Source: Microvirga flocculans ATCC BAA-817 (GTDB taxonomy: Bacteria > Pseudomonadota > Alphaproteobacteria > Rhizobiales > Beijerinckiaceae). Taken from it: a stretch of DNA of 64,000 nucleotides. Position 1 is the first letter of the stretch. Every line of letters starts with the position of its first letter. The stretch lies in assembly GCF_000518665.1 (NCBI RefSeq), contig NZ_JAEA01000006.1, forward strand, positions 62,001 through 126,000, in the 5' to 3' direction. This document shows, piece by piece, positions 21,649 to 31,432 of this stretch. A model generated the notes under the pieces. That model had not been told where the DNA came from. It worked only from the letters and a program-made list of their open reading frames with translations, and searched no databases. The position numbers and the translations under genes are program-made.

Positions 21649-21676
21649 GGGCCGGAGTATCTCCGCCCTCCGGCCC
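21649..21676 (+). terminator. Hairpin after SPW gene
   Basis: A perfect nine-base stem GGGCCGGAG / CTCCGGCCC with a 10-base loop, directly after the SPW stop codon. Confidence 0.7.
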
Positions 21677-21721
21677 GTCCCGTGCTCACGGGATACGTTT
21701 GACCGATACAATGGAGGCTCA

Positions 21722-22069
21722 ATGATGAAGCGTCTCATCAAAGCTGCTTTCGCCGCACTGTCCCTCCTTTCGGCCGTGACGGTGCCGACCGCTGCTTCGG
21801 CGCATTGGCGCCATGGACCCTGGCACCATCATGTGGGGTGGCATCCCGGTCCTGCCGCGGCTGTTGGCGCGCTGACCGGACTCGCCCTTGGAAGCGCGAT
21901 CGCGGCCAGTTCACGCCCGTACCATGCCGTGCCCGGACCGACCTATGTCGCTGGTCCCTATCCGGTCTATGCCCGCCACGTTGCGGAACGAACCTGCGTC
22001 ACCGATCGCTGGCGCGAATGGGTGCCGGGCTGGGGCTGGCAGGCGCATCGGCGAACCGTGTGCCACTAA
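21722..22069 (+). CDS. Small secreted histidine-rich protein
   Basis: A 115-residue protein with a clear Sec signal peptide (KRLIKAAFAALSLLSAVTVP, cleavage after AASA near residue 27). The mature N-terminus HWRHGPWHHHVGWHPG is rich in histidine and tryptophan and could bind metal. A short hydrophobic glycine/alanine segment (GALTGLALGSAIAA) resembles a glycine zipper. Two cysteines near the C-terminus may form a disulphide (RTCVTDRW, RTVCH). Similar small secreted proteins are common in Rhizobiales; function unknown. ATGs at 21722 and 21725 both follow GGAGG. Confidence 0.75.
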   Translation: MMKRLIKAAFAALSLLSAVTVPTAASAHWRHGPWHHHVGWHPGPAAAVGALTGLALGSAIAASSRPYHAVPGPTYVAGPYPVYARHVAERTCVTDRWREWVPGWGWQAHRRTVCH

Positions 22070-22080
22070 GCTGATCGTCG

Positions 22081-22109
22081 GAAGAGATCCGCGCCCTGCG
22101 GATCTCTTC
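22081..22109 (+). terminator. Strong intrinsic terminator
   Basis: A perfect 12-bp stem (GAAGAGATCCGC / GCGGATCTCTTC) with the five-base loop gccct, 12 bases after the secreted-protein stop. It separates that gene from ftsH. Confidence 0.85.
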
Positions 22110-22172
22110 TCGCCCGTCGTCTGAGGCGATTGCACGGACTAAACACCGAGTTGGATGGAGGAAGGCACCGCA

Positions 22173-24017
22173 ATGACGAAGCAGACACGCTTTAATATCG
22201 GCTATGCGATCGCCGCATTCCTGGGCGTTCTCGTTATCCAGTATTTCCTCGCCAGCGCTCAGCAGATCGCATCCATTCCCTACAGCCAGTTTCAGGAGTT
22301 GCTCCGGAGCGGCAAGGTAGCGGAGATCGGGGTTTCCGACCGCTTCATTCAAGGAAGACTGAAGGAGCCTCTCCCAAGCGGCCAGACATGGTTCGCCACC
22401 ACCCGCGTGGACCCGGTCTTCGCCCGGGAGCTGGAGCAATACGGCGCCACCTACACCGGCCAAATCGAGAGCACGCTGTTTCGCGACATCCTTTCCTGGG
22501 TCCTGCCCGTCCTCGTCTTTTTCGGGTTGTGGACCTATCTGGCCAAGCGCTTTGCCGACGGCGCTGGGCTGGGCGGCGGGTTGATGCAGATCGGCAAGAG
22601 CAAGGCCAAGGTCTACGTCGAAACCGATACGGGCGTGAAGTTCGACGACGTTGCCGGGGTCGACGAGGCCAAGGACGAGTTGCGCGAGATCGTGGACTTC
22701 CTGAAGAACCCGGAGCAATACGGCCGTCTCGGCGGGCGCATGCCAAAGGGCGTGCTTCTGGTCGGCCCGCCCGGTACGGGTAAGACCCTGCTCGCCAAGG
22801 CGGTGGCCGGCGAGGCGAAGGTGCCATTCTTTTCCATTTCCGGCTCCGAGTTCGTCGAGATGTTCGTGGGCGTCGGCGCGGCGCGGGTGCGCGACCTGTT
22901 CCAGCAGGCGCGCGAGAAGGCGCCGGCCATCATCTTCATCGACGAGCTCGACGCGCTCGGCCGGGCCCGTGGCGTCGTACCCTATGCGGGTGGGCATGAC
23001 GAGAAGGAGCAGACGCTGAACCAGCTCCTCGTCGAGCTCGACGGCTTCGACTCCCGCACGGGCCTGGTCCTGCTCGGGGCCACCAACCGGCCCGAAATCC
23101 TCGATCCGGCGCTGCTGCGCGCCGGACGCTTCGACCGTCAGGTGCTGGTGGACCGTCCCGACAAGAAGGGCCGCGTCCAGATCCTGCAGGTGCATATGCG
23201 CAAGGCGAAACTGGCGCCCGACGTTGACGCCGAGAAGGTGGCGGCGCTCACGCCGGGCTTCACCGGCGCGGATCTGGCCAACCTCGTCAACGAGGCGGCC
23301 CTGCTCGCCACACGGCGTGGGGCCGAGGCGGTGACGATGGCCGACTTTAACAACGCCATCGAGCGCATCGTCGCCGGTCTGGAGAAACGCAACCGGCTCC
23401 TGAACCCGAAGGAGCGCGAGGTCGTGGCCTACCACGAGATGGGGCACGCGCTCGTCGCCATGGCGCTGCCCGGCGTCGATCCTGTGCACAAGGTCTCGAT
23501 CATCCCCCGCGGCGTCGGGGCGCTCGGCTACACGATCCAACGGCCGACTGAGGACCGTTTCCTGATGACGCGCGAGGAATTGGAGAACAAGATGGCGGTG
23601 CTGCTCGGCGGGCGCGCCGCCGAGCTGATCGTGTTCGGGCACTTGTCGACCGGCGCGGCCGACGACCTGGCCCGCGTGACCGATATCGCCCGCAGCATGG
23701 TCACCAAGTACGGCATGTCGGAGCGGCTCGGCCATGTGGCGCTGGAGAAGGATCGGCGCACCTTCCTGTCCGGACAGGACCTGCTGCCGCCACAGGAGCG
23801 CGATTACGCCGACGAAACCGCGGCTGCCATCGATGAGGAAGTCCGGGCCATCGTCCAGGCGGCGATGCAGCGGACGGTCAAACTTCTGGAAGAGCGACGC
23901 GACGTCCTGGAGCGGACGGCGCGTCGCCTCTTGGAGAAAGAGACGCTCGATGAAGCGGAACTCGCCCGGCTGGTCGGGCCGGCCGGCTCCACACCCGGTG
24001 AACTCGCCGCAGAATAG
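22173..24017 (+). CDS. ftsH: FtsH, membrane ATP-dependent zinc metalloprotease
   Basis: A 614-residue protein with the FtsH order: an N-terminal membrane helix ([18 protein letters not shown]), a periplasmic domain, and a second helix near residues 110-127 ([18 protein letters not shown]). The AAA+ domain has Walker A GPPGTGKT near residue 198 and the second region of homology, and the M41 protease has HEMGH near residue 421. It extracts and degrades membrane and short-lived cytoplasmic proteins, in many bacteria including RpoH. The start at 22173 is preceded by GGAGGA at about ten bases; the ATG at 22155 is an alternative. The C-terminal tail after the protease is shorter than in housekeeping FtsH, as in extra copies found in heat-resistance loci. 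The Crp-type regulator starts 6 bases after the stop. Confidence 0.96.
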   Translation: MTKQTRFNIGYAIAAFLGVLVIQYFLASAQQIASIPYSQFQELLRSGKVAEIGVSDRFIQGRLKEPLPSGQTWFATTRVDPVFARELEQYGATYTGQIESTLFRDILSWVLPVLVFFGLWTYLAKRFADGAGLGGGLMQIGKSKAKVYVETDTGVKFDDVAGVDEAKDELREIVDFLKNPEQYGRLGGRMPKGVLLVGPPGTGKTLLAKAVAGEAKVPFFSISGSEFVEMFVGVGAARVRDLFQQAREKAPAIIFIDELDALGRARGVVPYAGGHDEKEQTLNQLLVELDGFDSRTGLVLLGATNRPEILDPALLRAGRFDRQVLVDRPDKKGRVQILQVHMRKAKLAPDVDAEKVAALTPGFTGADLANLVNEAALLATRRGAEAVTMADFNNAIERIVAGLEKRNRLLNPKEREVVAYHEMGHALVAMALPGVDPVHKVSIIPRGVGALGYTIQRPTEDRFLMTREELENKMAVLLGGRAAELIVFGHLSTGAADDLARVTDIARSMVTKYGMSERLGHVALEKDRRTFLSGQDLLPPQERDYADETAAAIDEEVRAIVQAAMQRTVKLLEERRDVLERTARRLLEKETLDEAELARLVGPAGSTPGELAAE

Positions 24018-24023
24018 CGTGCC

Positions 24024-24725
24024 ATGCCGACCTCGAAACCCAAAAACCGCATTCTCGCCGCTCTCCCGCCCCAGGAGTGGAAGCTGATCAAGCCGGTCTG
24101 CCAGCCGATCGAGCTCATCAACGGTCGCGAACTGATCGAGGGCGGCGAGCCGTTCACCCATGTCTATTTTCCGGAGAGCGGCATCATCTCCACGGTGAGC
24201 GTCTTCGAGTCGGGCGACGTGGCCGAAATCGCCACCACGGGGCGTGAGGGAATGGTCAGCATTACAGCCGTTCTGGGCGCGGACAGGGCCCTGCACCGAT
24301 CCATTGTCCAGATGCCCGGCTCCGCGCTCATGATCGACATCCAGTCCTTCCGCAGGCTGCAACGGGAACTCCCCGCCTTCCAGACCGCGCTGCTGACCTA
24401 TTCCCGGGCGTATCTCGGGCAGGTCATGCAATCCGTCGCGTGCAACGGCGTCCATTCGGTCGAGGAACGGTGCGCCCGCTGGCTGCTGATGGCCCATGAT
24501 CGAAGCGGCAGTGATACCTTTCTCCTGACCCAGGAGTTTTTGGCGCAGATGCTGGCTGTGAGTCGACCGGCCGTCAACCTTGTGGCCCGCACGCTTCAGC
24601 GAGCCGGCCTCATCCGGTATCATCGGGGCCAGATCACGATCCTCGACCGGCAGGGCTTGGAGGAGGTTTGCTGCGAATGCTATGGCCTGATCAGGCAGCA
24701 GTACGAGCAGCATCAGCCAAGGTGA
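24024..24725 (+). CDS. Crp/Fnr family transcription regulator
   Basis: A 233-residue regulator. The N-terminal cyclic-nucleotide-binding-like beta barrel occupies about 20-140 (INGRELIEGGEPFTHVYFPESGIIS; motif GREGMVS). A dimer helix and a C-terminal winged helix-turn-helix follow at about 165-215 (LTQEFLAQMLAVSRPAVNLV). There is no cysteine cluster of the Fnr type, so it is not an obvious oxygen sensor, and the cAMP-contacting residues of CRP are not clear. It starts 6 bases after ftsH, so it is probably cotranscribed. This subfamily is frequent in Rhizobiales stress regions. Confidence 0.9.
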   Translation: MPTSKPKNRILAALPPQEWKLIKPVCQPIELINGRELIEGGEPFTHVYFPESGIISTVSVFESGDVAEIATTGREGMVSITAVLGADRALHRSIVQMPGSALMIDIQSFRRLQRELPAFQTALLTYSRAYLGQVMQSVACNGVHSVEERCARWLLMAHDRSGSDTFLLTQEFLAQMLAVSRPAVNLVARTLQRAGLIRYHRGQITILDRQGLEEVCCECYGLIRQQYEQHQPR

Positions 24726-24983
24726 CCATCAGGCGGATCATCCGATTTCACCGGGCCGGACCGTCTCTGTCCAGGGCCATAAGGCCCAGCTATGTTAACC
24801 AGTTGACAGACCATTCTCCCAAAGTGGCCCACAATGGAAGCCGGTCAGGCATTCCTTTTGCCGGACAACGCGGAAGCGGCTGGGTCTCCCGGCAGGACAG
24901 TTGGCACATGGTCCGACAGGAACAGCCGCCACCTGACTTGGCGGCCCACCAACCGTGTCAGTCATAAAGGATAACGATATCTG

Positions 24984-26489
24984 ATGTCTGTCACTGCCCC
25001 CAATGACGCTGCTCCCGTGCCGACTGGCGTTCCCGGCCTTGATGATATCCTTTCCGGAGGATACGCATCGAACCGCGCCCACCTCATCGAGGGCCGACCC
25101 GGCTCGGGCAAGACAACCCTGGGCCTGCAATTCCTGCTGGACGGGGTTCGGCGCGGCGAACGTTGCCTTTACATCACCCTGTCGGAAAGCAAGCGCGAAC
25201 TCCTCTCGGTGGGGGGACGCCATGGCTGGTCTCTCGAGGGCATCGAGATTTATGAACTCGTTCCGCCCGAACTGAGCTTCGACCCCAAGCAGCAGCAGAG
25301 CCTTCTTTATTCGTCCGAGCTCGAGCTCGGTGAGACGGTGCATATGGTCAAAGCCGAAGTCGAGCGGGTGAAGCCGCAGCGGCTGGTCTTCGACAGCCTC
25401 TCCGAAATCCGCCTGCTGTCCCAAGGCGCGCTCCGCTACCGGCGCCAGGTGCTCGCGCTGAAGAACTTCTTTCTCCTCCATGATGCGACGGCCCTCGTCC
25501 TCGACGACCTGACCTCCGAGCAGGACGATCTGGACCTGCACAGCGTGAGCCATGCCGTGATTCGCCTCGACCAGCTCGCGCCTCTCTACGGCTCCGAGCG
25601 GCGGCGCATCCGCGTCGTCAAAATGCGCGGGACGGCCTTCCGGGGCGGTTACCATGACTTTGTCATCCGCCGGGGCGGACTGCATGTCTTTCCCCGCCTG
25701 GTCGCGGCCGATCATCATCGGGAGTTCCAGCGGGAGCCGGCGAGCAGCGGCATCGCTGAACTCGACAACCTCCTTGGCGGCGGTCTCGATCCGGGGACCA
25801 GCACTCTGGTGATCGGGCCCTCCGGAGCCGGCAAGTCCTCGCTGGCCCTTGCCTTCGTGTTTGAGGCCCTCGCCCGAGGGAATCAGGCTTTGATGGTCAG
25901 CTTCGATGAGACCAAGCACGTCCTCCTGACCCGGGCTGCCAGCATCGGCATGGACCTTGCCCGCTTTGCCGAGACCGGAGGCTTGTCCATCGCGCAGGTG
26001 GATCCGGCCGATCTGTCTCCCGGAGAGTTCACCGGGCGGGTCCGCGATGCCGTGGAAAGAGGGGTCCGGATTGTCGTCATCGACAGCCTCAGCGGTTATT
26101 TGAACGCGATGCCCGAGGAGCAGTTCATGCTCTTGCAGATGCATGAGCTGCTCACCTATCTCAACCAGCAAGGCGTCATCACGATCCTGGTTCTGGCTCA
26201 GAGCGGCATGGTGGGTCAGGTCGCGTCACCTCTCGATCTCACTTATTTGAGCGATACAGTGATGCTGCTCCGCTTCTTCGAAGCCGGCGGCCGGATCCGC
26301 CGTTCAATTGCGGCCATCAAGAAGCGCACCGGAGCCCATGAGAACTCCATCCGGGAGCTGTCCCTTGACGAACGTGGCCTGCGCGTCGGTGAGCCGCTGG
26401 AGCAATTCCGCGGTGTGCTGACCGGCGTTCCCGCATTCCGAGGACCAGACAGCTCTCTGTTAGGCCAGCGGGGCGATGATGGAGCGTGA
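24984..26489 (+). CDS. KaiC-like tandem RecA-type ATPase
   Basis: A 501-residue protein with two KaiC/RecA domains. The first has TGVPGLDDILSGG and Walker A GRPGSGKTT at residues 37-45. The second has GIAELDNLLGGGLDPG and Walker A GPSGAGKSS near residue 280. Walker B segments (RLVFDSLSE, RIVVIDSLSG) are present in both. No KaiA or KaiB is in the window, and the C-terminal phosphorylation region of clock KaiC cannot be confirmed. Alphaproteobacterial KaiC homologs paired with HWE kinases have been linked to stress adaptation rather than clocks. The stop overlaps the kinase start by 14 bases, which implies translational coupling. Confidence 0.92.
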   Translation: MSVTAPNDAAPVPTGVPGLDDILSGGYASNRAHLIEGRPGSGKTTLGLQFLLDGVRRGERCLYITLSESKRELLSVGGRHGWSLEGIEIYELVPPELSFDPKQQQSLLYSSELELGETVHMVKAEVERVKPQRLVFDSLSEIRLLSQGALRYRRQVLALKNFFLLHDATALVLDDLTSEQDDLDLHSVSHAVIRLDQLAPLYGSERRRIRVVKMRGTAFRGGYHDFVIRRGGLHVFPRLVAADHHREFQREPASSGIAELDNLLGGGLDPGTSTLVIGPSGAGKSSLALAFVFEALARGNQALMVSFDETKHVLLTRAASIGMDLARFAETGGLSIAQVDPADLSPGEFTGRVRDAVERGVRIVVIDSLSGYLNAMPEEQFMLLQMHELLTYLNQQGVITILVLAQSGMVGQVASPLDLTYLSDTVMLLRFFEAGGRIRRSIAAIKKRTGAHENSIRELSLDERGLRVGEPLEQFRGVLTGVPAFRGPDSSLLGQRGDDGA

Positions 26490-27609
26490 GATCCCAGCCC
26501 TCATCCTGACGCCATTGGGGCGGGACGCCACGGTCGCGGCGGGCATTCTGGACCAAGCCGGAGTTGCTTCAACGATCTGCCCTGATCTTGGTGCGCTCAC
26601 CCAAGAGCTCGCGCAGGCAGGCTGCGCCGTGGTTGCGGAGGAGGCTCTTGCGCATATGGACCTCACGGCCCTTGCCGATTGGGTCAGCCGCCAGCCGCCA
26701 TGGTCGGATTTTCCGTTCATCCTCCTGACGCTGCGCGGCGGCTCCGCCAGCACCAACCTGATCGAAGTTCTTGGCAACGTCACGGTGCTCGAGCGGCCCT
26801 TTCATCCCTCGGTGCTCGTGAACGCGGTTCGTTCGGCGATGCGCGCGAGGCGCCGGCAGCGCGAGGCCGAGGCATACCTGGAGGAGAGGAAACGCTCGGA
26901 AGAGCATCAGGCGCTCCTCATCCGCGAGCTGCACCACCGGGTGAAGAACACACTGGCCACCGTCCTTGCGCTCCTCCGGGCGACCGCTGGCTCGGCGAAG
27001 ACCGTCGACGACTTCAAGAAAGTGTTCGCGGACCGCATTCTCGCCCTGTCCAGGACGCACAGCCTCCTGGTCGACTCCACATGGCGGACGGCGGCGTTGG
27101 CCGACATCCTCCGCAGCGAACTTTCGCCCTACGACGACGCCTGCGAGCGCGTGCATCTCGCCGGGCCTGAGGTCGAGCTGTCCGCTGATGTCGCCGTACC
27201 ATTGGGCATGGCGCTTCATGAGCTCACCACCAACGCCGCGAAATACGGCGCCCTTGCTGTCCCGGAGGGACGCTTGGAGGTGACGTGGGATGTCACGGAG
27301 ATCGGTGAGGGCCGCGTTCTGACACTTCGCTGGGCAGAACGTCATGGACCTCCGGTCGAGAAGCCCAGTCGCACGGGGTTCGGGTCGAAGCTGATCCAGC
27401 AAGTCCTCATGCACCAATGCAAAGCGGCTCTCCGGTTTGACTTCGACCGCGATGGTCTCAGCTTCTTCCTGGAGCTGCCGCTGCCGGCAACACCTGCCAA
27501 TCCCGCTCCGGAACAGTCTTCGTCGGCCAATCCCGTCTCCTTAACGCAGCCCTTGCTGGGCCATGCGACGCGAGGGCGCGCGCCCGTTGCCGCGCGCTGG
27601 GAGCCATGA
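26476..27609 (+). CDS. HWE-family sensor histidine kinase with receiver-like N-terminus
   Basis: A 377-residue protein. Residues 1-130 look like a degenerate receiver or sensory domain with no membrane segment. The dimerisation helix carries the phospho-acceptor His in LHHRVKNTLATV (about residue 153). The ATPase domain has the HWE-type N box ALHELTTNAAKYGAL, the LRWAERHGPP motif and GFGSKLIQQVL. HWE kinases are typical of Rhizobiales and often feed the PhyR/EcfG general stress response. No response regulator is adjacent. The 14-base overlap with the KaiC-like gene suggests a functional pair. The C-terminal 40 residues are disordered. Confidence 0.9.
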   Translation: MMEREIPALILTPLGRDATVAAGILDQAGVASTICPDLGALTQELAQAGCAVVAEEALAHMDLTALADWVSRQPPWSDFPFILLTLRGGSASTNLIEVLGNVTVLERPFHPSVLVNAVRSAMRARRRQREAEAYLEERKRSEEHQALLIRELHHRVKNTLATVLALLRATAGSAKTVDDFKKVFADRILALSRTHSLLVDSTWRTAALADILRSELSPYDDACERVHLAGPEVELSADVAVPLGMALHELTTNAAKYGALAVPEGRLEVTWDVTEIGEGRVLTLRWAERHGPPVEKPSRTGFGSKLIQQVLMHQCKAALRFDFDRDGLSFFLELPLPATPANPAPEQSSSANPVSLTQPLLGHATRGRAPVAARWEP

Positions 27610-27745
27610 CAAATCCTTTGTGAGGCAAGCCGTCAGCGCGGTCGCCGGCCCGCTTTCCATTCCGTCCGGCCCCGCGGCCCCAGGGCTCGCCTTTCGCACC
27701 GGTGACGTCTAGGCTTCGGGTCTCCGCCCTTTCTCCTGGTGTCAC

Positions 27746-29908
27746 ATGAGCCTGCAAGACCGGAGCCCCGCCGATCCGCACGAGCCTGCGCCATCCTCCC
27801 TTGTTCGGGAAGGCCTGCCGTTTCCGCTCGGGGCCACCTGGGACGGGCTCGGCGTCAACTTCGCCCTGTTCTCGGCCAACGCCACGAAGGTGGAGCTGTG
27901 CCTGTTCGACGAGACGGGCGAGCGCGAGCTGGAGCGGATCGAGCTTCCGGAGTACACCGAAGAAGTCTGGCACGGCTACCTGCCCGACGCCCGTCCGGGC
28001 ACCACCTATGGCTACCGCGTGCACGGGCCGTACGAACCCGCGGCCGGTCACCGCTTTAACCCGAACAAGCTCCTGCTCGATCCTTACGCGAAGCAGATCG
28101 TCGGGGAGCTCACCTGGGATCCCGCCCTGTTCGGATACACGGTCGGCTCGCCTGATTTGGATCGGTCCTTCGACACCCGCGACAGCGCGCCGTTCATGCC
28201 CAAGTGCCGGGTGGTCGACCCGGCCTTCACCTGGGGCAACGAGCGTCGTCCACGGGTGCCGTGGGACCGCACGATCGTCTATGAGGCGCACCTGCGCGGC
28301 TACACGATGCGCCATCCAGCGGTTCCCCGCAGGCTGCGAGGAACCTTCTCCGGGATGATGCACCGCTCGGTGATCGACTACATCAAACGCCTTGGGGTGA
28401 CGGCGGTTGAGCTCCTGCCCGTTCACGCCTTCATCGATGACGCTCATCTGATCGAGAAAGGCCTGCGGAACTACTGGGGCTACAACACCATCGGCTTTTT
28501 CGCGCCTCATCCGCGCTATCTCGGAACGCCGTTCATCACCGAGTTCAAGGAGATGGTGGCCCATTTTCACGAGGCCGGCCTCGAGGTGATCTTAGACGTC
28601 GTGTATAATCACACGGCGGAAGGCAATGAACTCGGGCCGACGCTGTCGTTCAGGGGCATCGACAACGCTTCCTACTATAGGCTCGCACCGGATCCGCGCT
28701 ACTACATCAACGACACAGGTACTGGAAACACGGTCAATCTGAGCCATCCGCGCGTGCTGCAGATGGTCACCGACTCCCTGCGCTACTGGGCGCAGGAGAT
28801 GCACGTCGACGGCTTCCGGTTCGATCTCGCGACCATCCTGGCCCGAGAGGCTCACGGGTTCGACGAGGGTGGCGGCTTCCTCGATTCCTGCCGCCAGGAC
28901 CCCGTGCTGAGCCAGGTCAAGCTCATCGCGGAGCCATGGGATCTCGGTCCGGGCGGCTACCAGGTCGGCCGCTTCCCGCCGGGCTGGTCGGAGTGGAACG
29001 ACCGCTATCGCGATACGGTGCGGGCTTACTGGCGGGGCGACGAAGGAATTCTGCCGGAACTCGCTGCCCGCGTGACGGCGTCCGGAGATCTGTTCAACCG
29101 GCGAGGCCGCAAGCCGTTCGCTTCGGTCAACTTCGTTACTGCCCATGACGGCTTCACGCTCAACGACCTCGTGTCCTACGAGCACAAGCACAACGAGGCC
29201 AACGGCGAGGACAACCGCGACGGGCACGCGCACAATCTGTCCGCCAACTATGGTGTCGAGGGACCCAGCTCTGATCCTGCCATTCGCGCGCTGCGGTTCC
29301 GGCAGATGCGCAACATGCTCGCCACGCTGCTGTTCTCGCAAGGCACGCCGATGATTCTGGCCGGGGACGAGTTCGCCCGCACGCAGGCCGGCAACAACAA
29401 CGCCTATGCCCAAGACAACGCGGTCTCCTGGATCGATTGGGACGGGATCGACGAGGGCGGGCGGGCGCTCATCTCATTCACCCGCCGCCTGATCGAGCTG
29501 CGCCACGCCCTGCCCATGCTGCGTCGCAGCCGGTTCCTGACCGGCGTCTACAACGAGCAGCTCGGCGTCAAGGACGTGACATGGCTAACTCCGGCGGCGG
29601 AGGAAATGGCGCCGGCGCATTGGCAGGAGCCGCATGCACGGGCGCTCGGCATCCTCCTGGATGGGCGCGCCCAGCCGACAGGAATCAGAAAACGCGGGGC
29701 CGAGGTCACCCTGTTCCTTGTCCTGAACGCGCATCATGACAGCGTCCTTTTCACGCTGCCACCGGTCGTCGGGGGCCAGAAGTGGAGATGTTTGACAGAC
29801 ACCAACCAGGTCGATGGTTCCAGTAATGTAATCCTGCCGGCCGGAGCGACTTTCGAGGCGCGCGGCCGTACTCTCCTCCTCTTTGAATTGATGCCCGAGA
29901 CGCCGTAA
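27746..29908 (+). CDS. glgX: Glycogen debranching enzyme GlgX
   Basis: The 720-residue product belongs to GH13 subfamily 11: an N-terminal CBM48 domain ([19 protein letters not shown]), then the (beta/alpha)8 barrel. Catalytic landmarks are [10 protein letters not shown], the nucleophile Asp in GFRFDLAT (about residue 360), the acid/base Glu in [12 protein letters not shown] (about 397) and [13 protein letters not shown]. It hydrolyses alpha-1,6 branches of phosphorylase-limit glycogen, or acts with TreY/TreZ-like enzymes toward trehalose. No glgA, glgB or treYZ is nearby. A compatible-solute or reserve-mobilisation role in stress is inference from context. Confidence 0.96.
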   Translation: MSLQDRSPADPHEPAPSSLVREGLPFPLGATWDGLGVNFALFSANATKVELCLFDETGERELERIELPEYTEEVWHGYLPDARPGTTYGYRVHGPYEPAAGHRFNPNKLLLDPYAKQIVGELTWDPALFGYTVGSPDLDRSFDTRDSAPFMPKCRVVDPAFTWGNERRPRVPWDRTIVYEAHLRGYTMRHPAVPRRLRGTFSGMMHRSVIDYIKRLGVTAVELLPVHAFIDDAHLIEKGLRNYWGYNTIGFFAPHPRYLGTPFITEFKEMVAHFHEAGLEVILDVVYNHTAEGNELGPTLSFRGIDNASYYRLAPDPRYYINDTGTGNTVNLSHPRVLQMVTDSLRYWAQEMHVDGFRFDLATILAREAHGFDEGGGFLDSCRQDPVLSQVKLIAEPWDLGPGGYQVGRFPPGWSEWNDRYRDTVRAYWRGDEGILPELAARVTASGDLFNRRGRKPFASVNFVTAHDGFTLNDLVSYEHKHNEANGEDNRDGHAHNLSANYGVEGPSSDPAIRALRFRQMRNMLATLLFSQGTPMILAGDEFARTQAGNNNAYAQDNAVSWIDWDGIDEGGRALISFTRRLIELRHALPMLRRSRFLTGVYNEQLGVKDVTWLTPAAEEMAPAHWQEPHARALGILLDGRAQPTGIRKRGAEVTLFLVLNAHHDSVLFTLPPVVGGQKWRCLTDTNQVDGSSNVILPAGATFEARGRTLLLFELMPETP

Positions 29909-30114
29909 AGGCGTCCCGGTCGCCGGCTGTTCGCGCGACGGCCGGTGTCGGCACTCTCGTCCCGGCCACCGGGAAGCGAAGGAGATATCCTCGCCTTATG
30001 CGGTGCGGCAGCACGAGCCAGACGGGAGGGCACGAGGGATTGGAGCAACAGCGCGGATCTCACCGGCCTTCAGTAAACCGGAGAAGCCGATCGGTTCTTC
30101 GCCTGGGACCTCCC

Positions 30115-30636
30115 CTAAGCGGCAAGGGCATTCTCGTCCCAGCGGTAAGGCACGACATGAGCTGCGGGCGCCGCGGGATCAGGACTGTGCTCCTTGCTGA
30201 CGAGCCGCAGCGCCGCCTTGACCTCATCCAGCCGGGAGGGCCCACCTCCCGGCATACCCTCGGCATCGGCGAGTTCAAGGAGATACTCGTCCCAAGCCCA
30301 GCGCCCAAGGATCTCTCGCTTGCAGTCGATCGTCAGGAGAGGATGGCGCACGACGTCTTGAGGCGTGTCGAAGACGGACGCTGGGTTGACAAGGGCCCGG
30401 TCGAGATCCGGCAGGAGTGGAGTGCCCTGACCGCTGGAGCGACCACGTAGCCGAGCGACCCATCGCACGACCCCTGCAGGGTTTGGTCCTTCCACCCGCT
30501 CACTGGTCAGTCGGCGGAAGACGTCCGCTGAGCCTTTAGGATCGCCTTTCCTCTCTCTGTCGGGCCAAAGACGCCCTGTCGTTGGATACATCGGTGGTAA
30601 TCGGTTCTCTGCGATCCTGCTCGTCTGCTGCTCCAT
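30115..30636 (-). CDS. EVV-domain protein (copy 3)
   Basis: A 173-residue protein whose C-terminal half (about 82-150) is the island-specific domain: NPASVFDTPQDVVRHP, KREILGRWAWDEYLLE, then SRLDEVKAALRLV. It is most similar to the copy fused to the NDUFS4-like domain, sharing the WAWDE core and the SR-x-x-EVK-x-AL helix. The N-terminal 75 residues are basic and proline-rich with no recognised fold and no NDUFS4 motif. GGAG precedes the ATG. It is the last of a minus-strand group (31345 to 30115) downstream of an hsp20 gene. Confidence 0.7.
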   Translation of the reverse strand: MEQQTSRIAENRLPPMYPTTGRLWPDRERKGDPKGSADVFRRLTSERVEGPNPAGVVRWVARLRGRSSGQGTPLLPDLDRALVNPASVFDTPQDVVRHPLLTIDCKREILGRWAWDEYLLELADAEGMPGGGPSRLDEVKAALRLVSKEHSPDPAAPAAHVVPYRWDENALAA

Positions 30637-30683
30637 TGCGGTGCTCCAGGTGCGTGACAGTTAGTGAACTTTCCCGATCGCGT

Positions 30684-31022
30684 TCAATCGGCTGGGAACG
30701 GTCCGAGCCAGAGGCGCAGCCCGAGGCTCGCGGTGAACAGGAAAGCCGCCTCATCCCAGGCGGTCAGATGCGAGACCAGCGGCTGGTCTCCGCGCAGGAC
30801 TGCGAGGCTCACAGATGCGATTCCAGCCAGGAAAAGCAGGCCGGCGAACACAAACGGCATCAGGTGCGTCGGCGCGATGGCCGCGAAGCACAGGCAGAAC
30901 GCCACCGACATGCAGAACCGTTCCAGCACCTCTCGGTTGGCTTCTTGCGGACTGCGGCGGCCCTCATGCGGATCGAGCCAGTCCGGCAGGCGGGGCCAGT
31001 CGCGTGGGTTGAGCGTGGTCAT
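30684..31022 (-). CDS. Small two-helix membrane protein, unknown function
   Basis: A 112-residue protein with a charged N-terminal segment (PRDWPRLPDWLDPHEGRR) followed by two hydrophobic helices (SVAFCLCFAAIAP and PFVFAGLLFLAGIASVSLAVL) and a weaker third near the end. The ribosome binding site is GGGAGG. It lies between two EVV-domain genes on the same strand with gaps of 47 and 14 bases, so it is likely cotranscribed. No family recognised. Confidence 0.65.
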   Translation of the reverse strand: MTTLNPRDWPRLPDWLDPHEGRRSPQEANREVLERFCMSVAFCLCFAAIAPTHLMPFVFAGLLFLAGIASVSLAVLRGDQPLVSHLTAWDEAAFLFTASLGLRLWLGPFPAD

Positions 31023-31036
31023 GGCACCCTCCCCGC

Positions 31037-31345
31037 TTAATGGAGCGTGCTTTCATCGAGCGCCTGCAGCGCGTCGAGGATATCGTCTAGCAGCACGAGA
31101 GCTCCGCTCTGGGGCAGCTTGCGCCAGTTCGGCAGGTTCTCCACCGCGCAGGCATCCGAGGCCCAACCGGCGAGGATCGCCCGCTTCTCGCTAGCACGTA
31201 ACCTTGGGTCGGCCACAACCTCTTGTGGGTCCTGGAACGAAAGGCGTTCCGCCTCAAGCGGCTCACCGTGTTGGTGGCCATCCAATCGTATGGATGGGCT
31301 TGACCGATCCTGGGTGGTTTGCCGGTCAATGGTCACTCGATCCAT
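31037..31345 (-). CDS. EVV-domain protein (copy 4)
   Basis: A 102-residue protein. Residues about 35-98 are the fourth copy of the island domain: LSFQDPQEVVADPRL, KRAILAGWASDACAVE, then LLDDILDALQALDE. It is the most divergent copy, with WASDA in place of WAWDE. This kind of small protein appears widespread in Rhizobiales beside stress genes (recalled, not checked). GGAGG lies nine bases before the ATG. It begins a minus-strand group downstream of the hsp20 terminator. Confidence 0.75.
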   Translation of the reverse strand: MDRVTIDRQTTQDRSSPSIRLDGHQHGEPLEAERLSFQDPQEVVADPRLRASEKRAILAGWASDACAVENLPNWRKLPQSGALVLLDDILDALQALDESTLH

Positions 31346-31375
31346 CGTGTCCTTCCTCCATCGAGCAAAGGGTTA

Positions 31376-31405
31376 GGTCCGGGCGGCGATTGGCGCGCCC
31401 GGACC
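31376..31405 (-). terminator. Terminator of minus-strand hsp20
   Basis: A perfect 10-bp stem GGTCCGGGCG / CGCCCGGACC with a 10-base loop, 28 bases past the hsp20 stop. It separates that transcript from the EVV-domain gene group. Confidence 0.7.
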
Positions 31406-31432
31406 AGCGATCATCCCGAATTGATCTGGTCG

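Noticed and set aside
21999..24713. 904-codon minus-strand frame over ftsH
   Set aside because: Antisense shadow of ftsH and the Crp-type gene; no motif or start signal.
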